From the NCBI GenBank assembly GCA_018826885.1, contig JAHJYN010000069.1, positions 1 to 35,576 on the forward strand: 35,576 bases of DNA. The letters run 5' to 3'. Every line of letters begins with the position of its first letter. Within the stretch, counting starts at the first letter, position 1. This document shows, piece after piece, positions 1 through 10,787 of this stretch. The position numbers and the translations under genes were made by a program. Source of the DNA: Alphaproteobacteria bacterium (GTDB taxonomy: Bacteria; Pseudomonadota; Alphaproteobacteria; Caulobacterales; Caulobacteraceae). A model generated the notes under the pieces. That model worked only from the letters and a program-made list of their open reading frames with translations, was not told where the DNA came from and did not search any database.

Positions 1-678
1 GGCGACTCGGTCTGGACCTATGAGGCGGGCACCAAGCTCAGCAGTGCCGAAAACCGGTTCACCCTGGCCGGCGCGGTCTTCTACAACGACTACAGCGACA
101 TCATCGCCCAGAACAGCCTGGCGCCCATCGTCGGCGGCGGCGGCTTCGTCGGCATCAACCTCAATACCGGTGACGCCGAAAGCTATGGCATAGAGGTCGA
201 GTTCACCGCGCAGCTGACGGACGTCTGGACGCTGAGCGGCGGTGGTCTGCTGCAGAACGCCCGCATCACCGACTCGACCCAGTATGAGGTGATCACCGGC
301 CGGACCCTGCCCAGCGACCGGATCCCCTTCCTGCCGGACTGGACCGTCAATCTGCAGAGTGACTACGTCATCCCCTATGGCGCGGGCGATTTCATCTTTA
401 CCGCCGGGGTGTATGGCAAGGGTGACCGCAACGGCGCCAGCCTGTCGAACACCTTCGCGCCGAAGCTGGACGAATACTTCCTGGTCAACACCTCCCTGAC
501 CTATCAGGGCGATGGCTGGGAGGCCTCGATCTTTGCCAATAACCTGCTCGATGAGGACTATTACGAAGCCTATATCGACAGCTCGGTTCTGACGGTCGCG
601 GGCCTCCCCGCGCTGGGCAACCTCGGGCAGATCGGCGACGGTCGCCGCGTCGGCATCCGTCTGGGCTACAGCTTCTGA
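1..678 (+). CDS. TonB-dependent outer-membrane receptor, C-terminal part (5' end outside window)
   Basis: The reading frame is open from base 1 to the TGA at 676-678, giving 225 residues of the C-terminal beta-barrel of a TonB-dependent receptor. The first visible residues (VWTYEAGTK) are a strand typical of this family. Further strands alternate aromatic and polar residues, LLDEDYYEAY resembles the late-barrel NLLD.xY motif, and the chain ends in GIRLGYSF with the terminal Phe required for barrel assembly. The plug domain and signal peptide lie upstream of the window. Such receptors import siderophores, glycans or other large nutrients using TonB energy. No terminator is visible in the 52 bases before the next gene on the same strand, so the receptor probably heads or joins an operon with the oxidoreductase, MFS transporter and oxygenase that follow. 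The substrate is not evident from the sequence. Confidence 0.93.
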   Translation, partial: GDSVWTYEAGTKLSSAENRFTLAGAVFYNDYSDIIAQNSLAPIVGGGGFVGINLNTGDAESYGIEVEFTAQLTDVWTLSGGGLLQNARITDSTQYEVITGRTLPSDRIPFLPDWTVNLQSDYVIPYGAGDFIFTAGVYGKGDRNGASLSNTFAPKLDEYFLVNTSLTYQGDGWEASIFANNLLDEDYYEAYIDSSVLTVAGLPALGNLGQIGDGRRVGIRLGYSF

Positions 679-730
679 GGCCTGACGTGACCGATCCTGT
701 CATCGCGCATGGGACGGCGGGGAGGGGGGC

Positions 731-2134
731 ATGAACGCCCCCTCCTTCGCCTCCGGTCCGACCGGCCTCAAGCTCGACCTGGTCGACAGCCTGCGCGCCC
801 TGTTCGGGGATCGGCTGAACCTGACCGAGGCGATCCGGGCCCAGCACGGCGCCAGCGAGTCGCACTTCGCTACCGTCCTGCCCGACGCTGTGGTGTTTCC
901 GCGCTCCACCGAAGAAGTGGTGGCCCTGGTGAAGGCCTGCGTCGCCCATGACACGCCGATCATCCCCTATGGCGCGGGCACTTCGATTGAGGGAAACACC
1001 ACCCCGGTCCGGGGCGGCGTAACCGTCGACCTGTCGCAGATGGACGCCATTCTCGAGGTCAATGCCGACGATTTCGACTGCACCGTCCAGGCGGGGGTCC
1101 GGCGTGAGCAGCTCAACGAGCACCTGCGCGATGTCGGTCTGTTCTTTCCCATCGATCCCGGCGCCAATGCCACGATCGGGGGCATGGCCTCGACGCGCGC
1201 CTCGGGCACCAATGCCGTCCGCTATGGCACCATGCGCGAGGCCATCCTCAGCCTGCGGGTGGTCACACCGGACGGGCGCGACATCCGGACCTCGCGCCGC
1301 GCCCGCAAATCGGCCGCCGGCTATGACCTGACGCGGTTGATGATCGGGGCCGAAGGCACCCTCGGCATCATCACCGAAGTCACCCTGCGCCTGCACGGCA
1401 TCCCCGAATCCATCCTGTCGGCCGTCTGCAGTTTCGACACCATGGCGGGTGCGGTCGACACCGTCGTCCAGTCGATCCAGCTGGGTATTCCGCTGGCCCG
1501 TGTCGAGATTCTGGATGATGTCCAGATGCGCGCCGTCAACGCCTGGTCCGATCTCGACTATCCCGAGACCACCACCCTGTTCTTCGAGTTTCACGGCTCC
1601 GAGCGCTATGTCCAGGAACAGGTCGAGACCGTGTCCGAGCTGGCCAGCGGCAATGGCGGCAATGCCTTTCAGTGGGCGGTTCTTCCCGAGGATCGCGACC
1701 GGCTGTGGAAGGCGCGGCACCAGGCCTATTATGCGGCCGTCGGCCTGCGGAAGGGCTGCGTCGGCTGGCCGACCGATGTCTGTGTGCCGATCAGCCGCCT
1801 AGCCGACTGCATTCTGGAAACCAAGGCCGACCTCGAGACGGCCTCCATTCCGGGCCCCATTCTCGGTCACGTCGGCGACGGCAATTTCCACGTGGTCTTC
1901 GTCATCGACCCGGACAACCCCGACGAACAGGCCGAGGCCGAAGCCCTGAACCACCGTCTGGTCCGACGCGCCCTCGACATGGGGGGCACCTGCACCGGTG
2001 AGCACGGGATCGGGCTCGGCAAGCAGGACTGGCTGGTCGAGGAACTGGGTGAGGCGGTCGAGACCATGCGGATGATCAAACGCGCGCTGGATCCGCAGAA
2101 CCTGTTCAATCCCGGCAAGATCTTCAGCCTTTGA
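731..2134 (+). CDS. FAD-linked D-2-hydroxyacid dehydrogenase (D-lactate/glycolate oxidase GlcD type)
   Basis: This 467-residue flavoprotein of the FAD-binding type 4 (PCMH) family probably oxidises a D-2-hydroxyacid such as D-lactate, glycolate or D-2-hydroxyglutarate to the 2-oxoacid and passes electrons to cytochrome c or quinone. The FAD-binding half shows PYGAGTSIEG (79-88) and a pyrophosphate-binding stretch around 142-168 (DPGANATIGG, then RASGTNAVRYG). The C-terminal cap has GHVGDGNFH (379-387) and GEHGIGLGK (E424-H425), the conserved metal and substrate histidines, and ends in the usual LFNPGKIF. The length fits the family. The ATG at 731 follows a purine-rich GGGGAGGGG. No signal peptide is seen, so the protein is cytoplasmic or peripheral to the membrane. 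Linkage to a TonB receptor and an MFS carrier suggests that it processes an imported compound. The exact substrate cannot be read from the sequence. Confidence 0.88.
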   Translation: MNAPSFASGPTGLKLDLVDSLRALFGDRLNLTEAIRAQHGASESHFATVLPDAVVFPRSTEEVVALVKACVAHDTPIIPYGAGTSIEGNTTPVRGGVTVDLSQMDAILEVNADDFDCTVQAGVRREQLNEHLRDVGLFFPIDPGANATIGGMASTRASGTNAVRYGTMREAILSLRVVTPDGRDIRTSRRARKSAAGYDLTRLMIGAEGTLGIITEVTLRLHGIPESILSAVCSFDTMAGAVDTVVQSIQLGIPLARVEILDDVQMRAVNAWSDLDYPETTTLFFEFHGSERYVQEQVETVSELASGNGGNAFQWAVLPEDRDRLWKARHQAYYAAVGLRKGCVGWPTDVCVPISRLADCILETKADLETASIPGPILGHVGDGNFHVVFVIDPDNPDEQAEAEALNHRLVRRALDMGGTCTGEHGIGLGKQDWLVEELGEAVETMRMIKRALDPQNLFNPGKIFSL

Positions 2135-2156
2135 CCCGCCGTTTGGGAGTATCCTG

Positions 2157-3485
2157 ATGGGAACCGATGCCGGTCTTGCGGTCGCGGAGGCTGCGCCTCC
2201 CGCGCCTCCGCCCACCTCGCTGACACGCACGGCCTGGGGCGGGATCCTGCTGCTGGCCCTGATCGTCCTGTGCGGGGCCACAACCCGCACCCTGTTCGCG
2301 CCCATTCAGGAAGTCGCCAAGCTCAGCCTCGGCCTGTCCGACTTTCAGATCAGCCTGGTGCAAGGCATCGCCGCCGCCGTACCCGTCGCCATCATCTCCC
2401 TGCCGCTCGGGTGGCTGGCGGACCGAACGACGCGCACGCGCATCCTGATCGGTCTGGCGATCGCCTGGACCCTCGGCACGATCGCCACGGCCTTTGCTCC
2501 GAATTTCGAGACCCTGTTCCTCGCCCGGATGCTGGCGGGTGTCGGCGGCACCTGCGTGGTGCCCGTGGCCATTTCGGTCGCTGCAGACATGTCGCTGCCG
2601 GCCAGCCGGGGCCGGTCGCTGCTTTTCCTGTCGATGGGCAATGTGTTCGGCGGCGCGGCGGCCTTTGTCGCGGGCGGTGCCTTGTTCACCCTGTTCTCGG
2701 GTCAGGTCGATCTGCCCTTCGTCCAGCTGGAGGCTTGGCGCGAAGTCTGTCTGCTGCTGGGTATCCTGAGCGCCGTGCTGATCCTGCCGCTCCTGGCCCT
2801 GGCCGAGCCAGCCCGCCAGGAGGTTGAGCAGGTCAATGCCAGCTTCCGGGCGATGGCTTCGGCCCTGTGGCGCCGGCGGACCTTTCTGGCGCCGCTGTTC
2901 GTGGGCCAGATCACGGTGACCATGGCGGATGTGGCGGCCACCATCTGGGCCGCGCCGGTCCTCAGTCGGGACTTTGCCCAGAGCCCGGGTCAGGCGGCCG
3001 CCCTGATCGGCGGCGTGCTGATCATAGCGGGCGTCGTCGGGTCGATCATGGGCGGCGTGGTCGCCGACTGGGGGCACAAGCGCAACATGCGGGGGGGCGT
3101 GCTGATCGGCGCTGTGGTCGCGGCGGCCATCGGTGTGCCCGCCGGCCTGTTCCCCATCATGACCGACACGACGATGTTCGGCGTGGTCCTGCTGATCCTC
3201 ATGATTTCCGGCACCGTCTGCGGACTGGTGACCGCCACCGCCATCGCGGTTCTGGTGCCCAACGAAGAGCGCGGGACCTGCCTCGGGGCCTTCATGATCC
3301 TCGGCACGCTGATCGGCATGGGCGTGTCGCCGATCCTGGTCAGCCTCGGCAGTCAGGTGTTGGGTGGCGAGGCCCAACTGGCGCTGTCACTGGCCATTGT
3401 GGGGGTCGGCGTGGGCATCATCTCCCTGGCAGGCTTCGTGATCGCCATGATCAATGCGCCCCGGCCGGTACCGGCGGCGAACTGA
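2157..3485 (+). CDS. Major facilitator superfamily transporter (spinster-like)
   Basis: This 442-residue integral membrane protein has about twelve hydrophobic segments, the MFS pattern. The loop between segments 2 and 3 reads GWLADRTTRTR, matching the family signature G-x-L-[AS]-D-R-x-x-R-R, and LSDFQISLVQG before it is typical of spinster-like carriers. A looser second copy, GGVVADWGHKRN, sits midway, as expected for a duplicated six-helix fold. The start at 2157 has GGGAG seven bases upstream. It follows the dehydrogenase gene by 22 bases and is followed after 35 bases by the oxygenase gene, so it is probably the inner-membrane step of the same uptake locus. Substrate and direction of transport are unknown. 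Confidence 0.88.
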   Translation: MGTDAGLAVAEAAPPAPPPTSLTRTAWGGILLLALIVLCGATTRTLFAPIQEVAKLSLGLSDFQISLVQGIAAAVPVAIISLPLGWLADRTTRTRILIGLAIAWTLGTIATAFAPNFETLFLARMLAGVGGTCVVPVAISVAADMSLPASRGRSLLFLSMGNVFGGAAAFVAGGALFTLFSGQVDLPFVQLEAWREVCLLLGILSAVLILPLLALAEPARQEVEQVNASFRAMASALWRRRTFLAPLFVGQITVTMADVAATIWAAPVLSRDFAQSPGQAAALIGGVLIIAGVVGSIMGGVVADWGHKRNMRGGVLIGAVVAAAIGVPAGLFPIMTDTTMFGVVLLILMISGTVCGLVTATAIAVLVPNEERGTCLGAFMILGTLIGMGVSPILVSLGSQVLGGEAQLALSLAIVGVGVGIISLAGFVIAMINAPRPVPAAN

Positions 3486-3520
3486 TCGACAGGGTCGCCC
3501 GGCGGCGCTAGCGTCGCCTC

Positions 3521-4684
3521 ATGTCCAGCCTTGCCGAATACAGCCTGTCAGACCTTCTGGCGCCCGTCACCCTTGAGCAATTTCGTACCGGGGTCGAGGG
3601 CCGCGCGCCGCTGCACATTCCAGCGGAGGGCGGATCGGCCGACGCCCGTTGCGCGCTGCTGGACTGGGACACCTTCAACGGGTTGCTGGCCCAAAGCTCG
3701 ATCTGGACCCATTCGACCCTGCAACTGGTCCATAGCGGCAAACAGCTGCCCGCCGAAAACTACTGCGCCGAGGTTCAGACCATGTCCGGGCCCGTCGTGC
3801 GACCGTCCCCGGCCAAGGTGCAGGTCATGATGGCGATGGGCGCCACGGTCATCGCCAATGACGTTGGAGCCCTGACCCCGTCGCTGCGGGCCATCTGCGA
3901 CACCCTGCGGACGACCTATGCCGCATCGGTGGCGGCCAATGTCTACTGCTCGTTCAAGGGGGTGCAGGGGTTCGGGCCCCACTATGACACCCACGACGTC
4001 TTTGCCGTGCAGACCGGGGGAGAAAAAGTCTGGCGGCTGTACCGCAACCGCGAGACTGACCCCGTCGACTATCCCGGAGAGGGCGAGGAGGTCCGGCGCT
4101 ATCTGGCCTCCGCCTGTGGCCCCGTGATGCAGGAAGTCCGCATGCGGCCGGGGGACGTCCTCTACGTCCCGCGCGGCTGGTATCACGATGCCCTCGCGGT
4201 CGACGGACCCTCGCTGCACGTGACCCTCTCGGTGACGCCGCTCTATGGGCGTATCCTGTTCCGTCTGCTGGAGTCGGCGGCGATGCAGGATCCGGCCTTC
4301 CGTGCATGGCTGCCGCCGGCGACCCAGGGGGACGGCAAGCCGCTGGCCGCGCAACTGGCGGATCTGGGTCAGAGGCTGGCCACGCTGTCGGCCAGTCCGG
4401 CCTTTGCCCGGGAAATCGCCATGACCCAGCAGAGGCTGATCGGGCGGTCATCCGACTATCGCCTGCCGGAGCGCATTGCCCTGACGCGCTTCAGCCCCAC
4501 GGGCCTGATGCCGCCCGCGGTCGGTGGGCCGGCCGCTGTCGCCATGGAGTGGGCCATGGCCCAGCCGCGCTTTGTGCTGGAGGACATGATTGCCCAGTTC
4601 GACTTCGTGCCCGAGGTCGAGCTGCGCGCGGCGGTCGAGGCGGCGGTGAAGGCGGGTGCGCTCAAACCGGTCGACGCCCCCTAA
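3521..4684 (+). CDS. JmjC/cupin-fold Fe(II)/2-oxoglutarate oxygenase (Cupin_4, ROXA-like)
   Basis: This 387-residue protein has a JmjC-type double-stranded beta-helix. The iron-binding triad is visible: H154 and D156 in GPHYDTHD and H222 in VPRGWYHDA. The lysine of GGEKVWRLY is a candidate 2-oxoglutarate ligand. The C-terminal 130 residues are helical, and the end (FVLEDMIAQFDF to the stop) looks like the winged-helix tail of bacterial ribosomal-oxygenase-type JmjC proteins. Known relatives hydroxylate ribosomal protein side chains; others act on small molecules. There is no convincing Shine-Dalgarno before the ATG at 3521, so the start is less certain than the domain call. It is last in the run of same-strand genes and ends just before the palindromic terminator. 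Its place beside a TonB receptor and an oxidoreductase could mean a role in modifying an imported compound, but that is inference. Confidence 0.85.
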   Translation: MSSLAEYSLSDLLAPVTLEQFRTGVEGRAPLHIPAEGGSADARCALLDWDTFNGLLAQSSIWTHSTLQLVHSGKQLPAENYCAEVQTMSGPVVRPSPAKVQVMMAMGATVIANDVGALTPSLRAICDTLRTTYAASVAANVYCSFKGVQGFGPHYDTHDVFAVQTGGEKVWRLYRNRETDPVDYPGEGEEVRRYLASACGPVMQEVRMRPGDVLYVPRGWYHDALAVDGPSLHVTLSVTPLYGRILFRLLESAAMQDPAFRAWLPPATQGDGKPLAAQLADLGQRLATLSASPAFAREIAMTQQRLIGRSSDYRLPERIALTRFSPTGLMPPAVGGPAAVAMEWAMAQPRFVLEDMIAQFDFVPEVELRAAVEAAVKAGALKPVDAP

Positions 4685-4689
4685 GAAAA

Positions 4690-4719
4690 CACCCGGACGC
4701 AGGGGCCTGCGTCCGGGTG
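4690..4719. terminator. Perfect 14-bp palindrome, terminator between convergent genes
   Basis: Bases 4690-4703 are exactly the reverse complement of 4706-4719, with only two bases between, so a GC-rich hairpin with a tight loop is expected. It lies six bases after the oxygenase stop and 26 bases beyond the katG stop on the other strand. The A-rich stretch 4683-4689 reads as a T-rich tract on the minus strand directly after the stem, which is the intrinsic-terminator layout for katG. On the plus strand the following bases are not T-rich, so termination in that direction would be weaker. Confidence 0.82.
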
Positions 4720-4745
4720 CCTCTCAGTCGGTCCGGGCCGCTGGA

Positions 4746-7074
<2,329 letters not shown>

Positions 7075-7223
7075 GATCGGTCGGGAACACGGCATAGCCC
7101 TCAACCTGTCCCCGATTTAACTTGCCGGGGCCCGGCGAAATGCTACGCGCCAGACAATCTGCTTGTAGCCAAAGACGAATTCGCGTCGTCCGGGGCCGCT
7201 ACCTCCTCTTGATCGGGCTGAAC

Positions 7224-9437
7224 ATGTCGAACCGCACGCTGCTTCTGACGACGGCGCTCCTCTTTGGATGCGCTCTGTCTGCCGCCCCCGCCCTGGCGCA
7301 GGATGCCGATCAGGATCCGCCGGTGGCGGCCGAGGACGAGGACGCTGAAGAAGAGTCGACCGAGGTCGACGAGATCATCGTCCAGGGCACCCGGACCGAC
7401 ATCATCACCGCCGCCGACCGGATGATCTACAACGTTACGAACGACGTCCAGGCCCAGACCGGTTCGGTCGCAGATGTCCTGCGCAACGTCCCGGGTGTCG
7501 AGGTCGATCTCCAGGGCAATGTCAGCCTGCGCGGCGACGGCAATGTCACCATCCTCGTCGACGGCCGCCCGTCCGCCATGCTTCGCGGTGCCTCGCGCGC
7601 CGACGTCCTGCAGGCCATGTCCGGCAGCCAGATCGAGCGCGTGGAAGTCATCACCAACCCTTCGGCAGCGTTCAGCCCCGAAGGCAGTGGCGGCGTCATC
7701 AATCTGGTCACCCGGACAGCGCAGCCGTCGGTCACCTCCGTCGGCGTTCGTGCGTCGTGGGATGGCGGCGAGCGCGGCAACCTCTCCCTGAGCGGCAGCC
7801 GCACCAAGGACGGCCTGACCCTTTCCGGTGACGTGGGCCTTCGCCACAACGTCAGCGACGTGGACAGCGAATCGAGTCGCCTGCGGCCCGGCGCGACGCC
7901 GGCAACCACCATCACCGAGGACAGTGTCTCGACGGGGAGCAACACCAATACCTTCGGCAATGCCCGCATCGGCGCTGACTATGACCTGAACGCCCGTGAC
8001 CGGATCAGCGGCGAGCTGAGCTATCGCGCTTTCGATGCCGAGAACGACGGACTGCAGACCTTTGAGCGCGCAGACGGCAACGGTACGGTCAGCGACCGCT
8101 ACGAGCGTCTGCAGACCGGCGGCTTCGCCAACAGCAATGTCGGCGGTCGCCTGTCCTGGCGCCGCAAATTCGAGGGCGACCAGCACGAGCTGGCGGCGGA
8201 CTTTGAGGTCGACTCCAGCTCGTCCGAGCGCGACCTCGATCTCATCTCGACCACCTCGATCGGCGGCGAGCCGGACTTCCTGCAGCGGACCGGCAGCGAC
8301 AACGAGAGCGACTCCTATGGCTTCAAGCTGGACTACACCCGCCCAATGGGCGAGCGGCGCCTGCTGAAGATCGGCTACGAGGGCGACCTCGATATCGACG
8401 CCTTCGACTCCTTCGGGTCGCGCGGGCCCGACGAGGCCGGGCTGGTGCCGATCGCCGCCCTGACCAACCGTTTCGACTACGAGGAATGGGTCCACGCCGC
8501 CTATGTCACCTATGAGCGGCCGTTCGGCGATCTCGATGTCCAGGCGGGGCTGCGCGTCGAGCAGGTCGACTTCCAGCTGGACCAGATCACGGACTCCATC
8601 TCGGTCCAGCGTGACTATCTGAAGGCCTATCCGACGCTGAACTTCGGCTATCAGATGACCGACAGCCAGCGTCTGCGCGGGGGCTACAGCCGCCGGATCA
8701 GCCGTCCGTCGCCCCAGGATCTGAACCCCTACACCATCTACATCGACCCGCAGAACCTGCGGCGCGGGAACCCGGACCTCGAGCCCGAGATCACCGACTC
8801 GTTCGAGCTGACCTGGCAGTTGCGTCGTGGCCCGACCTTCTATGCGGTGACGGCCTTCTATCGCGACAGCAGTGGCGGCGTGACCGACGTCTCGCAGGAT
8901 ATCGGTGGGGGCGTGGTGCTGACGACCCGCGAGAACCTGGGCGAGAGCCAGCGCACCGGCGTGGAGTTCATCGTCAATGGACGCTTCGGTCCCAAGGTTA
9001 CGTACAATGCCTCGGGGACCCTGTACCAGAATGACATCAGCATTCCGGGCATCGCGGGCGGCATCGAGCGCAGCGGCACCAGCGGCACGGCCCGCGCCTC
9101 GATCAACTGGTCGCCGACGGATACCGACTTCTTCCAGCTGAACGGCTTCTATGTCGGCGAGCAAATTCAGGCCCAGAGCGAGCGTGGCTCATTCGGCATG
9201 CTGAACATCGGCTATCGTCGGAAATTCACCGACAGCTTCAGCATGGTGCTGACCGGTACCAATATTCTGGATACGGCCGAGATCGAGTCCTTCACCGACA
9301 CGCCTGACTTCCAGGACCGCAGCCGGGTCCGGTTCAGCGAGCCGACCTATTACATCGGCCTGACCTACACCTTCGGCAGCAGCCCGCGACGTCAGGAGCC
9401 GGCGTTCGACTTCGGCACGCCCGGCGTTCCGCAGTAG
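7224..9437 (+). CDS. TonB-dependent receptor / outer-membrane beta-barrel protein
   Basis: The 737-residue outer-membrane receptor starts at the ATG at 7224. The frame is open back to 7122, but from 7224 the protein begins with a clean signal peptide (MSNRTLLLTTALLFG, cleavage probably after ALA at 25). An acidic linker follows, then a TonB-box-like VDEIIVQGTR (about 48-57). The plug contains ADVLRNVPGVEVD, NVTILVDGRPS and QIERVEVITNPSAAFSPEGSGGVINLV, all family hallmarks. The rest is barrel, with NFGYQMTDSQRLRGGYSR and the N-x-L-x-P-E motif (NPDLEPE) near two thirds. The last strand YYIGLTYTFG is followed by an extra 20-residue proline-rich tail, unlike receptors that end in Phe. The Shine-Dalgarno is weak. 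It converges on dctD with only 12 bases between the stops. The ligand is unknown. Confidence 0.9.
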   Translation: MSNRTLLLTTALLFGCALSAAPALAQDADQDPPVAAEDEDAEEESTEVDEIIVQGTRTDIITAADRMIYNVTNDVQAQTGSVADVLRNVPGVEVDLQGNVSLRGDGNVTILVDGRPSAMLRGASRADVLQAMSGSQIERVEVITNPSAAFSPEGSGGVINLVTRTAQPSVTSVGVRASWDGGERGNLSLSGSRTKDGLTLSGDVGLRHNVSDVDSESSRLRPGATPATTITEDSVSTGSNTNTFGNARIGADYDLNARDRISGELSYRAFDAENDGLQTFERADGNGTVSDRYERLQTGGFANSNVGGRLSWRRKFEGDQHELAADFEVDSSSSERDLDLISTTSIGGEPDFLQRTGSDNESDSYGFKLDYTRPMGERRLLKIGYEGDLDIDAFDSFGSRGPDEAGLVPIAALTNRFDYEEWVHAAYVTYERPFGDLDVQAGLRVEQVDFQLDQITDSISVQRDYLKAYPTLNFGYQMTDSQRLRGGYSRRISRPSPQDLNPYTIYIDPQNLRRGNPDLEPEITDSFELTWQLRRGPTFYAVTAFYRDSSGGVTDVSQDIGGGVVLTTRENLGESQRTGVEFIVNGRFGPKVTYNASGTLYQNDISIPGIAGGIERSGTSGTARASINWSPTDTDFFQLNGFYVGEQIQAQSERGSFGMLNIGYRRKFTDSFSMVLTGTNILDTAEIESFTDTPDFQDRSRVRFSEPTYYIGLTYTFGSSPRRQEPAFDFGTPGVPQ

Positions 9438-9449
9438 GGCAGGCGCTGT

Positions 9450-10787
9450 TCAGTCCCGGTCGCGGTGGTCGGCCGGGTGGATGCCGTGCCGCGCCATCTT
9501 GTCGTAAAGCGTCTTGCGCGGCAGGCGGAGCGCGGCAGTGACCTTGCGGACATCGCCGCGGCAACTACTCAGGGCTTCGCGGATCAGCTCGGCTTCATAG
9601 CGGGCGACCCTGTGGGCCAGACTGTCCTGTGCGCTATCGGGCGCGCTGTCCGAGAGGCCGACGGCCACCTGATTGGCGAAGTTGGACAGTTCACGCAGAT
9701 TGCCCGGCCAGTCGTGCTCGATCAGGTGGCGACGTACGGCGTGATTGATCGGCGGCAGGGGCCGGCCCATCCGGGCTGATGCGCGGGCGAGGAAGCGGGC
9801 GAACAGCATCTGCACATCATCCGCCCGCTCCCGGAGCGGCGGAACGCGCAGCCGGACGACATTGAGCCGGTAGTAGAGATCCTCTCTCAGGTCCCCGCGC
9901 GCCACGGCCTCGGCAGGGTCGGTTTGCGTCGCGGCCAGCACCCGCAGGTCCAGCGCCCGGGGCTCGGTGGCGCCGAGCGGCAGGACCTCGCGCTCCTCCA
10001 GAACCCGAAGCAGGGTCAGTTGCGCCTGCCGGGGGGCCAGGTCGACCTCGTCGAGAAACAGGCTGCCCTGATGAGACTGTTCGACCTGACCTTCCCGTCG
10101 CCGGGTGACCCCGGACGCATAGCCGACGTCCTGCCCCATCAGCTGCGCCTCGACCCCCGCCTCGGTCAGGGCGGCACAGGTCACGGCGATAAAGGGTCTC
10201 GGGCGTCGTCGGCCCGCGTTGTGGATCGCACGGGCCACGGCCTCCTTGCCCGAACCGGTCTCGCCTTCGATCAGGACATCGACCTCGGCGTCGGCCAGTT
10301 GCCGGATCGCCCCGCGCAGGGCGGTGATGGACGCACTCTCCCCGCTGAGGGGAATGGACTGTTCGGTCTCGGCCGCGAGCGTCGCGAGCCGCCGGTTGTC
10401 GAGGATCAGGGCGCGCTTCTCCAGCGCCCGCCTCAGGGTTTCGATCAATCGCTCGGGCGCGAAGGGCTTGGCCAGGAAGTCATAGGCGCCGCGCTTCATC
10501 GCCTCGACGGCGTCGGCGATGTCGCCGTGTCCGGTGATCAGGACCACGGGCAGGTCCGGGTCGAGCGCGGTCAGCCGATCGGCGAATTGACGACCGTCCA
10601 TGCCGGGCATCCTGAGGTCGGTGACCACCACCCCCTCGAACCCTGCCCCCACGACCTTCAGGGCCGCCTCGGCCGAGGGATAGGTCGTGACGTTGAGACC
10701 GGCCAGTCCCAGGCGCTCGGCCAGGGCGTCGCGAAACGGGGCGTCGTCCTCGACAAGGGCGATACGATCAAGGGCGGCGAAGCTCAT
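9450..10787 (-). CDS. dctD: DctD-like response regulator with degenerate sigma-54 contact loop
   Basis: This 445-residue NtrC-family regulator pairs with the DctB kinase. The receiver domain (1-120) has acidic pocket E13-D14-D15, phosphoacceptor D57 and K107. The AAA+ domain (about 148-375) has Walker A GETGSGKE (175-182) and Walker B SLFLDE (242-247). A Fis-type helix-turn-helix lies at about 405-436. The loop that should read GAFTGA is GYASGV (222-227), and the preceding ELFG motif is QLMG. The family uses GAFTGA to engage sigma-54, so this protein may bind DNA and hydrolyse ATP yet not activate sigma-54 promoters, as known for some relatives such as Rhodobacter capsulatus NtrC. The gene overlaps dctB by four bases (ATGA), indicating translational coupling. 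The name follows family and context; biochemical equivalence to rhizobial DctD is inferred. Confidence 0.88.
   Translation of the reverse strand: MSFAALDRIALVEDDAPFRDALAERLGLAGLNVTTYPSAEAALKVVGAGFEGVVVTDLRMPGMDGRQFADRLTALDPDLPVVLITGHGDIADAVEAMKRGAYDFLAKPFAPERLIETLRRALEKRALILDNRRLATLAAETEQSIPLSGESASITALRGAIRQLADAEVDVLIEGETGSGKEAVARAIHNAGRRRPRPFIAVTCAALTEAGVEAQLMGQDVGYASGVTRRREGQVEQSHQGSLFLDEVDLAPRQAQLTLLRVLEEREVLPLGATEPRALDLRVLAATQTDPAEAVARGDLREDLYYRLNVVRLRVPPLRERADDVQMLFARFLARASARMGRPLPPINHAVRRHLIEHDWPGNLRELSNFANQVAVGLSDSAPDSAQDSLAHRVARYEAELIREALSSCRGDVRKVTAALRLPRKTLYDKMARHGIHPADHRDRD

Noticed and set aside
7143-9164. 673-codon open frame antisense to the TonB receptor
   Set aside because: Shadow frame caused by third-position GC bias; no recognisable protein features and no ribosome-binding site.
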